A DNA stretch of 64,000 nt, from positions 310,001-374,000 of the forward strand of contig CBDBPN010000004.1 in assembly GCA_965208745.1 (NCBI GenBank), in the 5' to 3' direction. Below are positions 1-9,346 of this stretch, in pieces; positions within the stretch are counted from its first letter, which is position 1, and each line of letters opens with the position of its first letter. The translations under genes and the position numbers were made by a program. This DNA comes from VXNE01 sp965208745 (GTDB taxonomy: Bacteria > Pseudomonadota > Gammaproteobacteria > Pseudomonadales > Azotimanducaceae). The notes below the pieces were generated by a model. It was not told the origin of the DNA, did not search any database, and saw only the letters and a program-made list of their open reading frames with translations.

Positions 1-333
1 TGACAGCTCGAGAATCTCGAGCACCTCCTTCGACTTGCCGCTCGTCGAGAACGCGATCATGACGTCGTTGCGGTCGACCAGGCCGAGGTCGCCGTGGGCC
101 GCTTCGGCGGGGTGCACGAACACCGCCGGCGTCGCCGTCGAACACAACGTCGCCGCAAACTTGCGGGCGATGTGTCCCGCCTTCCCGATGCCGGTGGCGA
201 TCACCTTGCCTTGGCATGCCTCGAGCATCCCCACCGCCGCCACGTAATCGTCGGTGACCTCGATCCGCGACACCGCCATCGCCTCGGCCGCGATCACCGA
301 CTGCATCCGTTGCCTGATGTCCAACTCGCTCAT
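1..333 (-). CDS. SIS-domain sugar-phosphate isomerase, KpsF/GutQ-like (N-terminal part)
   Basis: Partial gene: 111 codons are present and it runs off the low-coordinate edge. The start is the ATG at 333, preceded by GGGGG. The protein begins MSELDIRQRM and contains GKVIATGIGKAGHIA and HPAEAAHGDLG followed by STSGKSKEV, the SIS-fold sugar-phosphate binding signature of the KdsD/KpsF/GutQ arabinose-5-phosphate isomerase family. That family interconverts ribulose-5-P and arabinose-5-P for Kdo synthesis. It is divergent from a hexosaminidase and sugar-kinase pair, so a role with another amino-sugar phosphate is also possible. The C-terminal CBS domains that would separate these options lie outside the window. 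Confidence 0.75.
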   Translation of the reverse strand, partial: MSELDIRQRMQSVIAAEAMAVSRIEVTDDYVAAVGMLEACQGKVIATGIGKAGHIARKFAATLCSTATPAVFVHPAEAAHGDLGLVDRNDVMIAFSTSGKSKEVLEILELS

Positions 334-413
334 CCCCCGCCAGGAGCCTGCGATGGTCGCCGGTCTGCCAGGCGTTTGACAAGGCTCGGTACCTTCCACA
401 GAGTGCCCGCCCC

Positions 414-2345
414 ATGGAAGCGATGCCGTTGCCGCGTCGAGTCCACCCCGGGGCGGGCCGGCTGACACTCGTCGAGGGCGGTTGGACATGGGCCGGCACG
501 AACACGCCGCGGCTCGCGCGCGCCGCCCGGCGGCTGCGGGAGCAGCTTGCCGGAGTGGCCGGAACCGGGCGTGGCTGCCCCGTCACGGTCTCCTGTGAAG
601 TTTCCGGGGAGTTCCCCGCGCTCGACGATGACGAGGGTTACCGGCTGGCGATCGACGGTCGCGAAGCGCGCATCGAGGCCGCGCAGGAATGGGGTGTCCT
701 GCGAGCCTTCGCAACACTGGCGCAGTTGGTGCAACCCGACGCCGATGGTCCTCACCTGCCCGCCCTGACCATCGATGACGTACCACGCTTCCCCTGGCGC
801 GGCCTGATGATCGACACCGCCCGGCACTTCATGCGCATCGAGACCCTGCTGCGCATGCTCGACGCGATGGCGCTCTTCAAGCTCAATGTCCTGCACCTGC
901 ACCTCTCCGACGACCAAGCCTTCCGTTTCGCCTCCCGCGCCTTCCCGGAACTCGCCGACGCGGAGCAGCACTACAGCGCCGAGGAACTGCGCGAACTCGT
1001 GCATGAAGCGGCGGACCGTGGGATCCGCGTCGTGCCGGAACTCGATGTCCCCGGCCACGTCGCAAGCTGGCTCGCGGTGCATCCCGAGTGGGGGCTGGGC
1101 GAAGCCGTCACCGGCCCCGCGACGCGTTTCGGCCCCCACTCCTGCTGCCTCGATCCGGACAACCCGAGCGCCGTTCGGGCGGCGCATGCGCTCTTCGGTG
1201 AACTCGCCGAGGTCTTCCCCGACCGGTTCGTCCATTTCGGGGGCGACGAAGTGCAGCTTCCCGGCGACGCCGAGACCGAGGGACTGCAGGCGGCGTTCAA
1301 CGCGCCCGTGGTGGCGCGGCTGGGCGAACTCGGCAGGACACCCGTCGCGTGGGACGAGGCGATCCATCCGGCACTTCCCCGGGATGTCGTGATCCAGGCC
1401 TGGCGGGGCACGCGGGCGCGAACGCGGGCGCTCGCCGCCGGTTTCGACACCGTGCACTCCGCCGACTACTACCTCGACCTGTCGTATCCCGCGGACCTGC
1501 ACTACCTCTCGGACCCGGAGCACGGCCCCGGTCCCGACCTGGTCACCGATCCGCGCCTCGCCCATGTGCGTCCCGGACTCGAGATGCTGCAGCGCCTCTG
1601 GGCGTCCGACCCCGGAATCTCGCCTGCCGCCCCGGAGCGCGGACGGGTTCTCGGGGCCGAGGCATGCATGTGGACGGAACTCGTCACGGACGACCTGTTG
1701 CCTCTCAGGGTCTGGAGCCGGATGCCGGCAATCGCGGAGCGGCTCTGGTCCGACGCCGGCGTCCGCGATGTCGACGGGATGTACCACAGGCTGACGGCCG
1801 GTCATGCGCGGCTGGCCACTACTGGCATCGTCGACCTTCACGCCGTCACGGCGCGCGGGCTCGAGCGTCTCGGACTGCGCGCGGCCGACCGCGCCGAACT
1901 CGGTCCGCTTGTCGCCGCCCTCGAGCCCGTCAAGTGGTACGCGCGCCTGCTCGGTCCGACCGCCATGGCCCAACGCACGGCCGGCGACGCCGAGGACGCC
2001 GCGGCACGACCCTACGACACGACCACCGAGCTGAACCGCGTGGTCGACCTGCTCCCGCCGGAGAGCCTCGCCGCGCGGCGGCTCGCGCACGAAACCGACA
2101 TAGGCCGGCTGCGCGAGACGGCCGTCGGCTGGCGCCAACAGCGCGAGTGCGTGAAGCGCCTCGGCGCGACGATCCCCGCGATCGCGGAACTCGACGGCGT
2201 GTCGGCCGTGCTCCGAGACCTCGCCGACGTACTCGACCGGCACCTCGACGGCGCACCGGCGCATGTCCCGGACGACGCCCTTGAGCCGCGGGGCGAGTAC
2301 CTCCTCGCGGTCGCCGCCCCGCTCGCCGCACGGCTCGCCGCGTGA
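414..2345 (+). CDS. beta-N-acetylhexosaminidase (GH20)
   Basis: 643 residues. An N-terminal GH20b-like domain occupies about residues 1-125, then the GH20 barrel begins at RFPWRGLMIDTARHF. The catalytic Asp-Glu pair is in VHFGGDEV near residue 274. NVLHLHLSDDQAFR and VVPELDVPGH are further family motifs. Enzymes of this family release terminal GlcNAc or GalNAc from chitooligosaccharides, glycans or peptidoglycan fragments. I see no clear signal peptide, so it may be cytoplasmic or use a non-standard export route. The start could be the ATG at 414 or at 423; neither has a strong Shine-Dalgarno. The gene overlaps the next by 4 nt, which points to a shared amino-sugar function. Confidence 0.93.
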   Translation: MEAMPLPRRVHPGAGRLTLVEGGWTWAGTNTPRLARAARRLREQLAGVAGTGRGCPVTVSCEVSGEFPALDDDEGYRLAIDGREARIEAAQEWGVLRAFATLAQLVQPDADGPHLPALTIDDVPRFPWRGLMIDTARHFMRIETLLRMLDAMALFKLNVLHLHLSDDQAFRFASRAFPELADAEQHYSAEELRELVHEAADRGIRVVPELDVPGHVASWLAVHPEWGLGEAVTGPATRFGPHSCCLDPDNPSAVRAAHALFGELAEVFPDRFVHFGGDEVQLPGDAETEGLQAAFNAPVVARLGELGRTPVAWDEAIHPALPRDVVIQAWRGTRARTRALAAGFDTVHSADYYLDLSYPADLHYLSDPEHGPGPDLVTDPRLAHVRPGLEMLQRLWASDPGISPAAPERGRVLGAEACMWTELVTDDLLPLRVWSRMPAIAERLWSDAGVRDVDGMYHRLTAGHARLATTGIVDLHAVTARGLERLGLRAADRAELGPLVAALEPVKWYARLLGPTAMAQRTAGDAEDAAARPYDTTTELNRVVDLLPPESLAARRLAHETDIGRLRETAVGWRQQRECVKRLGATIPAIAELDGVSAVLRDLADVLDRHLDGAPAHVPDDALEPRGEYLLAVAAPLAARLAA

Positions 2346-3322
2346 ACCCGGCCGACATCCTCGTTCACTGGCCCGCTGCCGCCGGGCTCGGGATACGCCC
2401 GCTGCCGGGCGGCCATGTCAACCGGACTTACGCGTTGGGGGACGCCGTGGGCGGCGACCGCTTCGTGCTGCAGTGCATCAACGGGCACGTCTTCACGAAT
2501 CCCGAAGGCGTCATGCGCAACCTGTCGAAGCTGCTCGCGCGCCATGCCGGAATCGTCGCGCCCATCCCGACGCGCGCGGGCTTGCTCTGGGCGATGGACG
2601 AGGCGGGGGAACTCTGGCGGCTGTTTCCCTTCGTCGACGGCCGCAACTTGCAGGAGCTGCCGGACACGCTGGCCGAGCCGGCCGGCTTCGCGTTCGGGGG
2701 TTTTCACGCCGCGGTCGCCGGGATGGACGACGAGCTCGAGCCGGTCATCGACGGTTTTCACGACCTGGCCCGCTACCTCGACGCACTCTGGGAGGCCGCG
2801 CCGGCACCCTCGAAGGAGGTCGACTTCGTGGCGACCCGCGACGCGTTCCGGTTTCCCGACGTCCGCGCCGTCATTCACGGCGACTGCAAGGTGAACAACC
2901 TGCTGTTCCATCCGACAGAGCCGCGCGTCGCGCACCTGATCGATCTCGACACCGCCATGCACGGACACCCCGCCTGGGACTTCGGCGACCTCGTCCGGTC
3001 CGTGGCGAGCGGGGCCGAGGAGGCCGGTTCGGCGCTCCACGTCTCCGTCACGGCTTTCGAACAGGTCGCGCGCGGCTTCGCGCGGGGCGCTGGCGGGATC
3101 GTCGACCCGAAGGCCTTCGCCGCGGCGCCCGGACATATGAGCTTCATGCTCGGGGTCCGCTTCCTGACCGACCACCACGCGGGGGATCGCTACTTTCGCG
3201 TCGCCTGGCGCGGCCAGAATCTGGAGCGCGCGCGCTCCCAGCTCGACGCCGCGCGGCGCTTCGACACCCTCGAGGCAGCGTTCGAGGAGACCCTGCACCA
3301 CGTGGCCGCCGCGCTCGTGTAG
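2342..3322 (+). CDS. Phosphotransferase family kinase, NahK-like (probable N-acetylhexosamine kinase)
   Basis: 326 residues; starts with GTG at 2342 in a GTGA overlap with the hexosaminidase stop. It has the APH/choline-kinase fold: catalytic loop VIHGDCKVNNLLF followed by the metal-binding segment LIDLDTAMHGHPAWDFGD. The wording of these two motifs is typical of N-acetylhexosamine 1-kinase relatives rather than antibiotic kinases. Coupled translation with a GH20 enzyme supports phosphorylation of the released GlcNAc or GalNAc. The exact sugar and the position phosphorylated are inferred, not shown. Confidence 0.75.
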   Translation: MNPADILVHWPAAAGLGIRPLPGGHVNRTYALGDAVGGDRFVLQCINGHVFTNPEGVMRNLSKLLARHAGIVAPIPTRAGLLWAMDEAGELWRLFPFVDGRNLQELPDTLAEPAGFAFGGFHAAVAGMDDELEPVIDGFHDLARYLDALWEAAPAPSKEVDFVATRDAFRFPDVRAVIHGDCKVNNLLFHPTEPRVAHLIDLDTAMHGHPAWDFGDLVRSVASGAEEAGSALHVSVTAFEQVARGFARGAGGIVDPKAFAAAPGHMSFMLGVRFLTDHHAGDRYFRVAWRGQNLERARSQLDAARRFDTLEAAFEETLHHVAAALV

Positions 3323-3332
3323 AGTCCTTGGC

Positions 3333-3722
3333 ATGCCCCCACGCGTTGTCCCGTACCGCTGCGCAGCTCCATGGGCCGCCATCCTCCTCGGCGGCTGCGC
3401 CCTGCTCGCCGGCTGCTCCTCCCCCTCGCGACCACCGCAGTTCCTGTCCGGACCTGACCTGGTCTATCCGCCCGCCGCCAGGGCCGCCGGGATCGAGGGT
3501 CACGTCGTCGTCCGCTACGACGTCACGGCCGAGGGCGCCGTGGCCAACCCGGTAGTCGTCGAGTCGGAACCCGCGGGAACCTTCGACGCAGCCGCTCTTG
3601 CGTCCCTTTCCCGCTGGCGGTTCCGGCCGCGGATCGAGAGCGGCGAGGCCGTATCCGCCCCGAACCGTGTCAGCACGCTGCGCTTCAGACTTGGAGAAAG
3701 CGATGAATATGCAGGCTATTGA
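3333..3722 (+). CDS. TonB C-terminal-domain lipoprotein
   Basis: 129 residues. A lipoprotein signal peptide ends in the lipobox LLAGC near residue 28. The rest is a TonB C-terminal fold: DLVYPPAARAAGIEGHVVVRYDV, then DAAALASLSRWRFRP. It lacks the Pro-rich periplasmic spacer and the N-terminal transmembrane helix of canonical TonB, so it is more likely a lipid-anchored periplasmic TonB-like domain than the energy transducer. Its 3' end overlaps the next gene by 20 nt, so the two are probably translated together. Confidence 0.8.
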   Translation: MPPRVVPYRCAAPWAAILLGGCALLAGCSSPSRPPQFLSGPDLVYPPAARAAGIEGHVVVRYDVTAEGAVANPVVVESEPAGTFDAAALASLSRWRFRPRIESGEAVSAPNRVSTLRFRLGESDEYAGY

Positions 3723-4794
3723 TCCGACCACCCTCCCCCGGGTGCTCTCCGTCGCGGCGATTCTGGCCCTCGCGGCCGGTTGCTCCTCGGAGTTCTCGCC
3801 AGTCACCGGCTGCGAACCGGGGTTCGGCATCGACGTCGACTGCCAGTTCCAGAATCCGGAAGACCTGGCTCTCGCCCCGGACGGACGGATCCTCGTCAGC
3901 CAGTTCGGCGACATGGAGGGGAACCTGAGCGGCAGCCTGGCGACCTACGATCCGGACTCCCGCACGGTGAGCGTGCTGTTCCCGACCGCGGGCGGCGAGG
4001 CCGAGCCCGGGACGTCCGAGTGGGGCGATCCCGCGTGCAGTCCACCCGACGACGCGGCTTTCTCGCCCCACGGCATCGACATCGAGACCCGTGCCGACGG
4101 CCGCCACGAACTCGCGGTCGTCAACCACGGCGGGCGCGAGTCGGTGGAGCTCTTCGAGATGTTCGACGACGGGTCGCTCGCCTGGCGCGGCTGCGTGATC
4201 GCGCCGGAGGAAGGCTTCTTCAACGACATCGTCCTGCTCCGGGACGGCGGCTTCTGGGCAACCCAGATGTTCCCGCGGGACGGCATGCCGCTGTCGCTGG
4301 TGCAGGCGTTGCTCGGCTCCGACACCGGATGGGTCTACGCCTGGTCGCCCGACGGCGGGTTCACGAAGATCGACGGCACCGACGCACCGATGCCGAACGG
4401 CATCGAGAAGTCCGGCGACGAACGCTACCTCTACCTCAATGTCTACGGCTCGGGCGGCGTCCGCAAGATCGACGTCGCGACCGGCGAAACCGTGGCAACC
4501 GCCGACCTCGACCCGGTCGACAACACCACGTGGGGGGAGGACGGACGCCTGCTCGCGGCGGCACACACCGGGGGCATGGACGAGATGCTGGCATGCCAGG
4601 GCCTCGACGAAGGCTCCTGCGGCATGCCGTTCGAGATCGTCGCCCTCGACCCCGACGACCTCTCCCAACAGGTACTGATCGCCCACGCCGGAGCCCCGAT
4701 GGGCGGCGTCACCGTCGCGCTGCAGCGCGACGGCGTGTTCTACCTGGGCACGTTCCTGGGCGACCGGATCGGGATCGTGGACCTGTCGGACTAA
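3703..4794 (+). CDS. Beta-propeller lipoprotein (SMP-30/arylesterase-like)
   Basis: 363 residues from the ATG at 3703, which has GGAGAAAG as ribosome binding site. The signal peptide ends in LALAAGC, a lipobox, so the protein should be lipid-anchored. The body shows repeating propeller blades, e.g. NPEDLALAPDGRILVSQFGD, SPHGIDIETRADGRHELAVV and MPNGIEKSGDERYLYLNVYG, as in SMP-30/gluconolactonase/paraoxonase-type proteins. Such proteins hydrolyse lactones or esters using a central calcium. The substrate cannot be told from sequence, and a purely structural YncE-like role is possible. Confidence 0.7.
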   Translation: MNMQAIDPTTLPRVLSVAAILALAAGCSSEFSPVTGCEPGFGIDVDCQFQNPEDLALAPDGRILVSQFGDMEGNLSGSLATYDPDSRTVSVLFPTAGGEAEPGTSEWGDPACSPPDDAAFSPHGIDIETRADGRHELAVVNHGGRESVELFEMFDDGSLAWRGCVIAPEEGFFNDIVLLRDGGFWATQMFPRDGMPLSLVQALLGSDTGWVYAWSPDGGFTKIDGTDAPMPNGIEKSGDERYLYLNVYGSGGVRKIDVATGETVATADLDPVDNTTWGEDGRLLAAAHTGGMDEMLACQGLDEGSCGMPFEIVALDPDDLSQQVLIAHAGAPMGGVTVALQRDGVFYLGTFLGDRIGIVDLSD

Positions 4795-4797
4795 GGC

Positions 4798-6933
4798 CTA
4801 GGCGCCGGACGCCCGCCGGGCGTCCCAGGCAGCGAACGAGCCGCCCTCCTCCGCCAACCGCTTCAGCAGCGGCGCCGGCCGCCAGGCGTCGCCATACTCC
4901 TGGTGGAACGAGAGGATGTCGCGGTAGATGTGCTCGAGCCCCACCTGGTCCGCGTAGTACATCGGGCCACCGCGATACTTCGGGAAGCCGTAGCCGTAGA
5001 CGTAGACCACGTCCATGTCGCTCGCCCGCAGCGCAATCCCGTCGTCGAGCAGTTGCGCACCGATGTTGATGAGCGGATAGAGGCACCGCTTCAGCACCTC
5101 GGCATCGCCGATCTCGCGCCGGGCGATGCCGAGTTCCGCGGAGGTCTCCTCGACAAGCCTCGCCACGTCCGGGTCGGGCTCCCCGCGACGGCTGCCCTCC
5201 GGATAGCTGTAGTAGCCGGCGTTCGTCTTCTGCCCGTATCGGCCCAGTTCGCAAAGCTTGTCCGGTACTACGGCCGTCACCGGTTTGTCCGCATCCCCGA
5301 CGCCCGCCATCTTGCGCGCCCGCCAGCCGAGGTCGAGACCCACCAGGTCGTTCATCGCGAACGGGCCCATGTTGAACCCGAAGTCCCTGATCACCCGGTC
5401 CACCTGCTCCGGCAGGGCGCCGTGGAGGATGATCTCTCCAGCCTGGTTCGTGTAACCGCCCAGCATCCGGTTGCCGATGAACCCCGGCGCGTTCGCGGAC
5501 AGCACCGGGATCTTGCCGATGGTCTTGCCGAGGGCCATGACCGTGGCCAGCGTCTCCTTGCCGGTCTCCTCGCCCCGCACCACTTCGAGCATCCGCATGA
5601 CGTTGGCCGGGCTGAAGAAGTGCATGCCGACCACGTCCCCGGGACGTTGCGTCATCGCGGCCATCTGGTCGAGGTCGAGGGCGGAGGTGTTGCTCGCGAG
5701 TACCGCCCCTGGCTTCATCGTGGCGTCGAGCCGCTCGAAGATCTGCTTCTTCAGGTCGAGGTTCTCGTAGACCGCCTCGACGACCACGTCCGCATCGCCG
5801 ATCGCGTCGTAGTCCAGCACACCCTCGATGCGTCCCACCCGCGCGTCCATCTCCTCCTGCGTGATGCGCCCGCCGCGCACCATGCGGCCGTAGTTGTTGC
5901 GGATGACGCCGAGGCCCTTGTCCAGCGCCTCCCGATTCATCTCGAGGACCTTGACCGGAATCCCCGCGTCCGCGAAGGACATGGCGATCCCGCCGCCCAT
6001 CAGGCCGCCCCCCACCGTGGCGGCGCTCGCGATCGGTTTCTTCGCCGTGTCCCCCGGGACGTCGGGGATGCGGGCCGCCTGCCGCTCGGCGAAGAACACG
6101 TGGATCATGGCGCCACGCTGCTCGTGGTCGTGACAGACCTGGAAGTTCGCGCGCTCCGCCGCGATGCCCGCGTCGAAATCGTCGATCTCCACCGCCGCCT
6201 TCACGGAGTTGAAAGCCATCTGCCCATTGACCTGGCCCCGCAGGCGCCGCGCGAGGTACGCCTCGCCGGCCTTGAAGATGTCCGGATTGACCCGGTCGGC
6301 CTCTACCCGGTCGCGCCGGTGCCGCACCAACGGATGGGGGCCGCCCGCCGCCGCCTTCGCCCTGCCGAACGCCAACGCGCGCTCCACGAGTTCGCCCGAG
6401 GCGATCTCGTCAACGATACCGAGGGCCAAGGCCTGCTCCGTCTCGAACGGATCGCCCGAGAGGATCGCCTCCATGGCCCGTTCCGCACCGATCATCCGGG
6501 GCAGGCGCTGCGTCCCGCCGCCGCCCGGCAGCAGGCCGATCTTGATCTCCGGCAGTCCCGTGGGCGCCCCGGGCGCCGCGATCCGGTAGTGGCACGTGAG
6601 GGCCAGCTCCAGGCCCCCGCCGAACGCCGTCCCGTTGATGGCCGCCACCACCGGCTTCGCGCTCCCCTCGATGATCTGCCCGGCCGGCCGCTTCGGGACT
6701 TCGTCTGGGTTCGGCGTCTTGCCGAAATCGCGGATGTCCGCGCCCGCGATGAAGGCCCGCCCCTCGCCCGTAATGACGACTGCGTCCACGCCGTCGTCCG
6801 CCAACGCCGTGTCGAGGTGCTGCGACATGTAGAAGCGGACGCCCGAACTGAGCGGATTGACGGGCGGGTTGTCGACGGTGAGGAGCGCCACGCGATCGCG
6901 CACCTCGTAGTGAACCGTGCCCAGCAGTGCCAT
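4798..6933 (-). CDS. Enoyl-CoA hydratase / 3-hydroxyacyl-CoA dehydrogenase, FadJ/FadB-type
   Basis: 711 residues from the ATG at 6933 (AGGACA upstream). The N-terminal crotonase domain has AFIAGADIRDFG and GTAFGGGLELAL. The central NAD-binding domain starts ASAATVGGGLMGGGIAMSFADAG. The C-terminal 3-hydroxyacyl-CoA dehydrogenase domains contain GMHFFSPANVMRMLEVVRG and GFIGNRML. It performs hydration and NAD-dependent oxidation in fatty-acid beta-oxidation. No thiolase gene is adjacent, unlike in fadBA operons. The gene faces away from vsr across a 178-bp intergenic region. Confidence 0.93.
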   Translation of the reverse strand: MALLGTVHYEVRDRVALLTVDNPPVNPLSSGVRFYMSQHLDTALADDGVDAVVITGEGRAFIAGADIRDFGKTPNPDEVPKRPAGQIIEGSAKPVVAAINGTAFGGGLELALTCHYRIAAPGAPTGLPEIKIGLLPGGGGTQRLPRMIGAERAMEAILSGDPFETEQALALGIVDEIASGELVERALAFGRAKAAAGGPHPLVRHRRDRVEADRVNPDIFKAGEAYLARRLRGQVNGQMAFNSVKAAVEIDDFDAGIAAERANFQVCHDHEQRGAMIHVFFAERQAARIPDVPGDTAKKPIASAATVGGGLMGGGIAMSFADAGIPVKVLEMNREALDKGLGVIRNNYGRMVRGGRITQEEMDARVGRIEGVLDYDAIGDADVVVEAVYENLDLKKQIFERLDATMKPGAVLASNTSALDLDQMAAMTQRPGDVVGMHFFSPANVMRMLEVVRGEETGKETLATVMALGKTIGKIPVLSANAPGFIGNRMLGGYTNQAGEIILHGALPEQVDRVIRDFGFNMGPFAMNDLVGLDLGWRARKMAGVGDADKPVTAVVPDKLCELGRYGQKTNAGYYSYPEGSRRGEPDPDVARLVEETSAELGIARREIGDAEVLKRCLYPLINIGAQLLDDGIALRASDMDVVYVYGYGFPKYRGGPMYYADQVGLEHIYRDILSFHQEYGDAWRPAPLLKRLAEEGGSFAAWDARRASGA

Positions 6934-7111
6934 GTCGTGTCCTCGGACGGAAGGCGCGCCAGTATAGGGCAGCCCCTTCGCGACACGTGCCGTGACACCG
7001 CGACGCCATGACGCTTGAGAGTTCGGTGGGCAGCGGCGCAAAATACCGGTGTGCGCGAGTCGCCACCGCAGGCGGTCTCCGGCCCACCGCCCTGAGGACG
7101 GAGCATCGATC

Positions 7112-7531
7112 ATGACCGACACGCTCAGCCCGGAGGAGCGCAGTGTGCTGATGTCCCGGATTCGCTCCCGGGACACGAAGCCGGAGTTGGTCGTCCGCCA
7201 CACCGTGCATCGAATGGGATACCGGTATCGTCTGCACCGTCGAGACCTTCCCGGAACGCCGGACCTGGTGTTCGGCCCGCGCCGCAAGGTCATCTTCGTG
7301 CACGGTTGTTTCTGGCACTGGCACGAGGGGTGCCGCCATGCGCGCCTGCCGAAGTCGCGGGTTGATTTCTGGCGCCCGAAGCTGGAAGGCAATCGCCTCA
7401 GGGACGAGCGCAATCGCGCCGAACTCGAGCGGCGCAAGTGGGGCGTGCTGGTGATCTGGGAATGCGAGATCAAGGACGGATCGGCCCTGGAACGACGGAT
7501 CGAGGATTTCCTGGGGCGGCGAAACCGTTGA
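7112..7531 (+). CDS. vsr: Very short patch repair endonuclease
   Basis: 139 residues from the ATG at 7112. It has the Vsr core: MSRIRSRDTKPELVVRHTVH, GTPDLVF, VIFVHGCFWHWHEGC and the zinc-associated Cys/His residues, all intact. Vsr nicks 5' of the T in T:G mismatches made when 5-methylcytosine deaminates, which protects the target site of a nearby C5 methyltransferase. Its stop overlaps the methyltransferase start by TTGA, so the two were one operon. It is the only undamaged gene of this restriction-modification cluster. Confidence 0.95.
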   Translation: MTDTLSPEERSVLMSRIRSRDTKPELVVRHTVHRMGYRYRLHRRDLPGTPDLVFGPRRKVIFVHGCFWHWHEGCRHARLPKSRVDFWRPKLEGNRLRDERNRAELERRKWGVLVIWECEIKDGSALERRIEDFLGRRNR

Positions 7532-8768
7532 GGTCCGTCGAGTTGTTCGTCGGCGCGGGCGGACTCGCGATGGGCGTGCATGAGGCCGGTTTTCGCCACG
7601 AACTCGTCGTCGACAGGGACCGCCACGCCTGTGACACCATCCGGACGAACCAGGCGGCCAGCCATCCCGCGGTCGCCGGATGGCCGCTCGAAGAGTGCGA
7701 CGTCCGCGACGTGTCCTATCGCTCGTTGGAAGCCGGCATCGATCTGGTTTCGGGCGGACCCCCTTGCCAACCCTTCTCGCTGGGAGGCAAGCATCACGGC
7801 CCTCTCGACGAGCGCGACATGTTCCCGGAAGCCATTCGCGCCGTGCGGGAGACGACGCCGCGGGCTTTCGTCATCGAGAACGTGCGGGGACTCAGGCGGC
7901 CCGCCTTCGCCCGCTACCTCGAGTACGTTCGAGACCACCTCACGTTCCCCGAGTTGACCACGCGGCAAGACGAGCCCTGGCTGGACCACGCCAACCGCCT
8001 GCGCAGGCATCGCGCGACCTCTCGGAGTTCCCGCGGACTCGAGTATCGGGTCGCCACCACCGTGCTCAACGCGGCCGATTTCGGCGTGCCGCAGAAGCGC
8101 GAACGCATGATCATGGTGGGATTTCGCAGCGACGTCGACATCGGATGGTCCTTTCCGAAGCCCACACACTCCCTCGACGCGTTGCTTTGGGATCAGTGGA
8201 TCAGTGGCAGGTACTGGTCCCGGCACGGAATCCCCCCAGTCACCGGCCAACGCTCTCCGACGCGCTAAGCCGCAGGGTCGATGGGCTTGGCGGCTTCGAT
8301 TTCCCTCCGCCCCTCGAACCGTGGCGCACGGTTCGAGATGCCATCTCCGGCCTGCCGGACCCGGAGCTGCAGCCCGCCGCCGCCAGGCTCGTTCCGGACC
8401 ACCGGTTCAATCCTGGCGCGAGGCCCTACCCCGGGCACACCGGCAGCAGGTACGACGAGCCCGCCAAAGTACTGAAGGCCGGGGACCACGGCGTCCCGGG
8501 TGGCGAAAACATGCTCGCCCGAGAGGACGGAACCTGCCGCTATTTCAGCATCCGGGAAGCCGCGCGCCTGCAGACGTTCCCCGACAGCTATCGGTTTCCC
8601 GGCTCCTGGACGGAAACCATGCGCCAGATCGGGAACGCGGTACCGGTGTCCCTCGGTTACGTGTTGGCCCGAAGCATTCGGCAGTGCCTGGAGGCTTCCG
8701 GGCCGGCCGGAGGCACGGACGGAAGTCCCGGCAGTGTCCGACGAGCAGCCGTGCAACCCGCTGGATAG
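7528..8768 (+). pseudogene. C5-cytosine DNA methyltransferase, frameshifted
   Basis: The first frame (TTG start at 7528) carries the SAM motif ELFVGAGGLAMG, the catalytic GGPPCQPFSLGG, VIENVRGL and PQKRERM. It ends early at 8268. The rest, including the target-recognition end and motif X (QIGNAVPVSLG), continues in another frame to 8768. The switch fits loss of one C in the run of six at 8232-8237: adding one C joins the reading through to SHRPTLSDAL. The family makes 5-methylcytosine at a fixed site. If the deletion is real, the enzyme lacks motifs IX-X and should be inactive. A homopolymer sequencing error is possible, though the neighbouring nuclease has two more shifts. Confidence 0.85.
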
Positions 8769-9334
8769 GCGGAGTCTCGCCGACAGCGTTGTCGATGCGC
8801 TACTGCAGAGGACGCCCGTCGAGTTGCCGCCCTCCGAGCCGTTCCGGGGCGCCGGTGTCTATGCCATCTACTACACAGGCGACTTCGGCCCGTACCGGAC
8901 CGTCGTGCGGGAACACCACAGCAGCCCTTACTCGCGCCCGGCTACGTGGGCAAGGCGATACCGACCGGAGGAAGGAAAGGCCGCTTCACCGTCAGCCCGG
9001 CTCCAGGAACCGTCCTGTTCCAACGCCTGAACGAGCACGCCCAGTCGATCAAAGAGGCTACCAATCTGATCCTCGGGGACTTCCGCTGCCGATACCTCGC
9101 CGTGGACGACATCTGGATCCCCCTCGGCGAGTCACTATTGATCGAACGCTTTTCGCCCATCGGAACACGACCGTCACCGGTTTTGGCAATCACGACCCTG
9201 GGAGAGGCCGATACAACCAGGCCCGTTCCTCGTGGGATGTCCTGCACCCCGGCCGGCCCTGGGCCGATCGGCTCAAGCCCGGACGACAGTCGGCAGAAGA
9301 ACTCGAACGGGTCCTTGCCCGACGGAAGCAGTGA
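8734..9334 (+). pseudogene. Eco29kI-like GIY-YIG restriction endonuclease, twice frameshifted
   Basis: Begins at the GTG at 8734, overlapping the methyltransferase end by 35 nt. The start NPLDRRSLADSVVDALL and the GIY half GAGVYAIYYTGDFG are in one frame. YVGKAIPTGGRKG through DDIWIPLGESLLIERF is in a second. TGFGNHDPGRGRYNQ and SSWDVLHPGRPWADRL are in a third. The shifts fall at about 8910-8940 and 9150-9160. At the second, inserting one T would restore the family pattern of Trp-Asn before the GFGNHDPG motif. Eco29kI family enzymes cut CCGCGG as partners of a C5 methyltransferase; the specificity here is inference. The nuclease should be dead. Confidence 0.8.
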
Positions 9335-9346
9335 GGCCAGCCACGG

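Noticed and set aside
330..2264. A 644-codon open frame antisense to the hexosaminidase, and similar long antisense frames over the FadJ-type gene, the NadE gene and the carboxylase
   Set aside because: High-GC DNA gives long open antisense frames; compositions are Arg/Gly/His-rich with no family motifs, while the sense strands encode clear enzymes.
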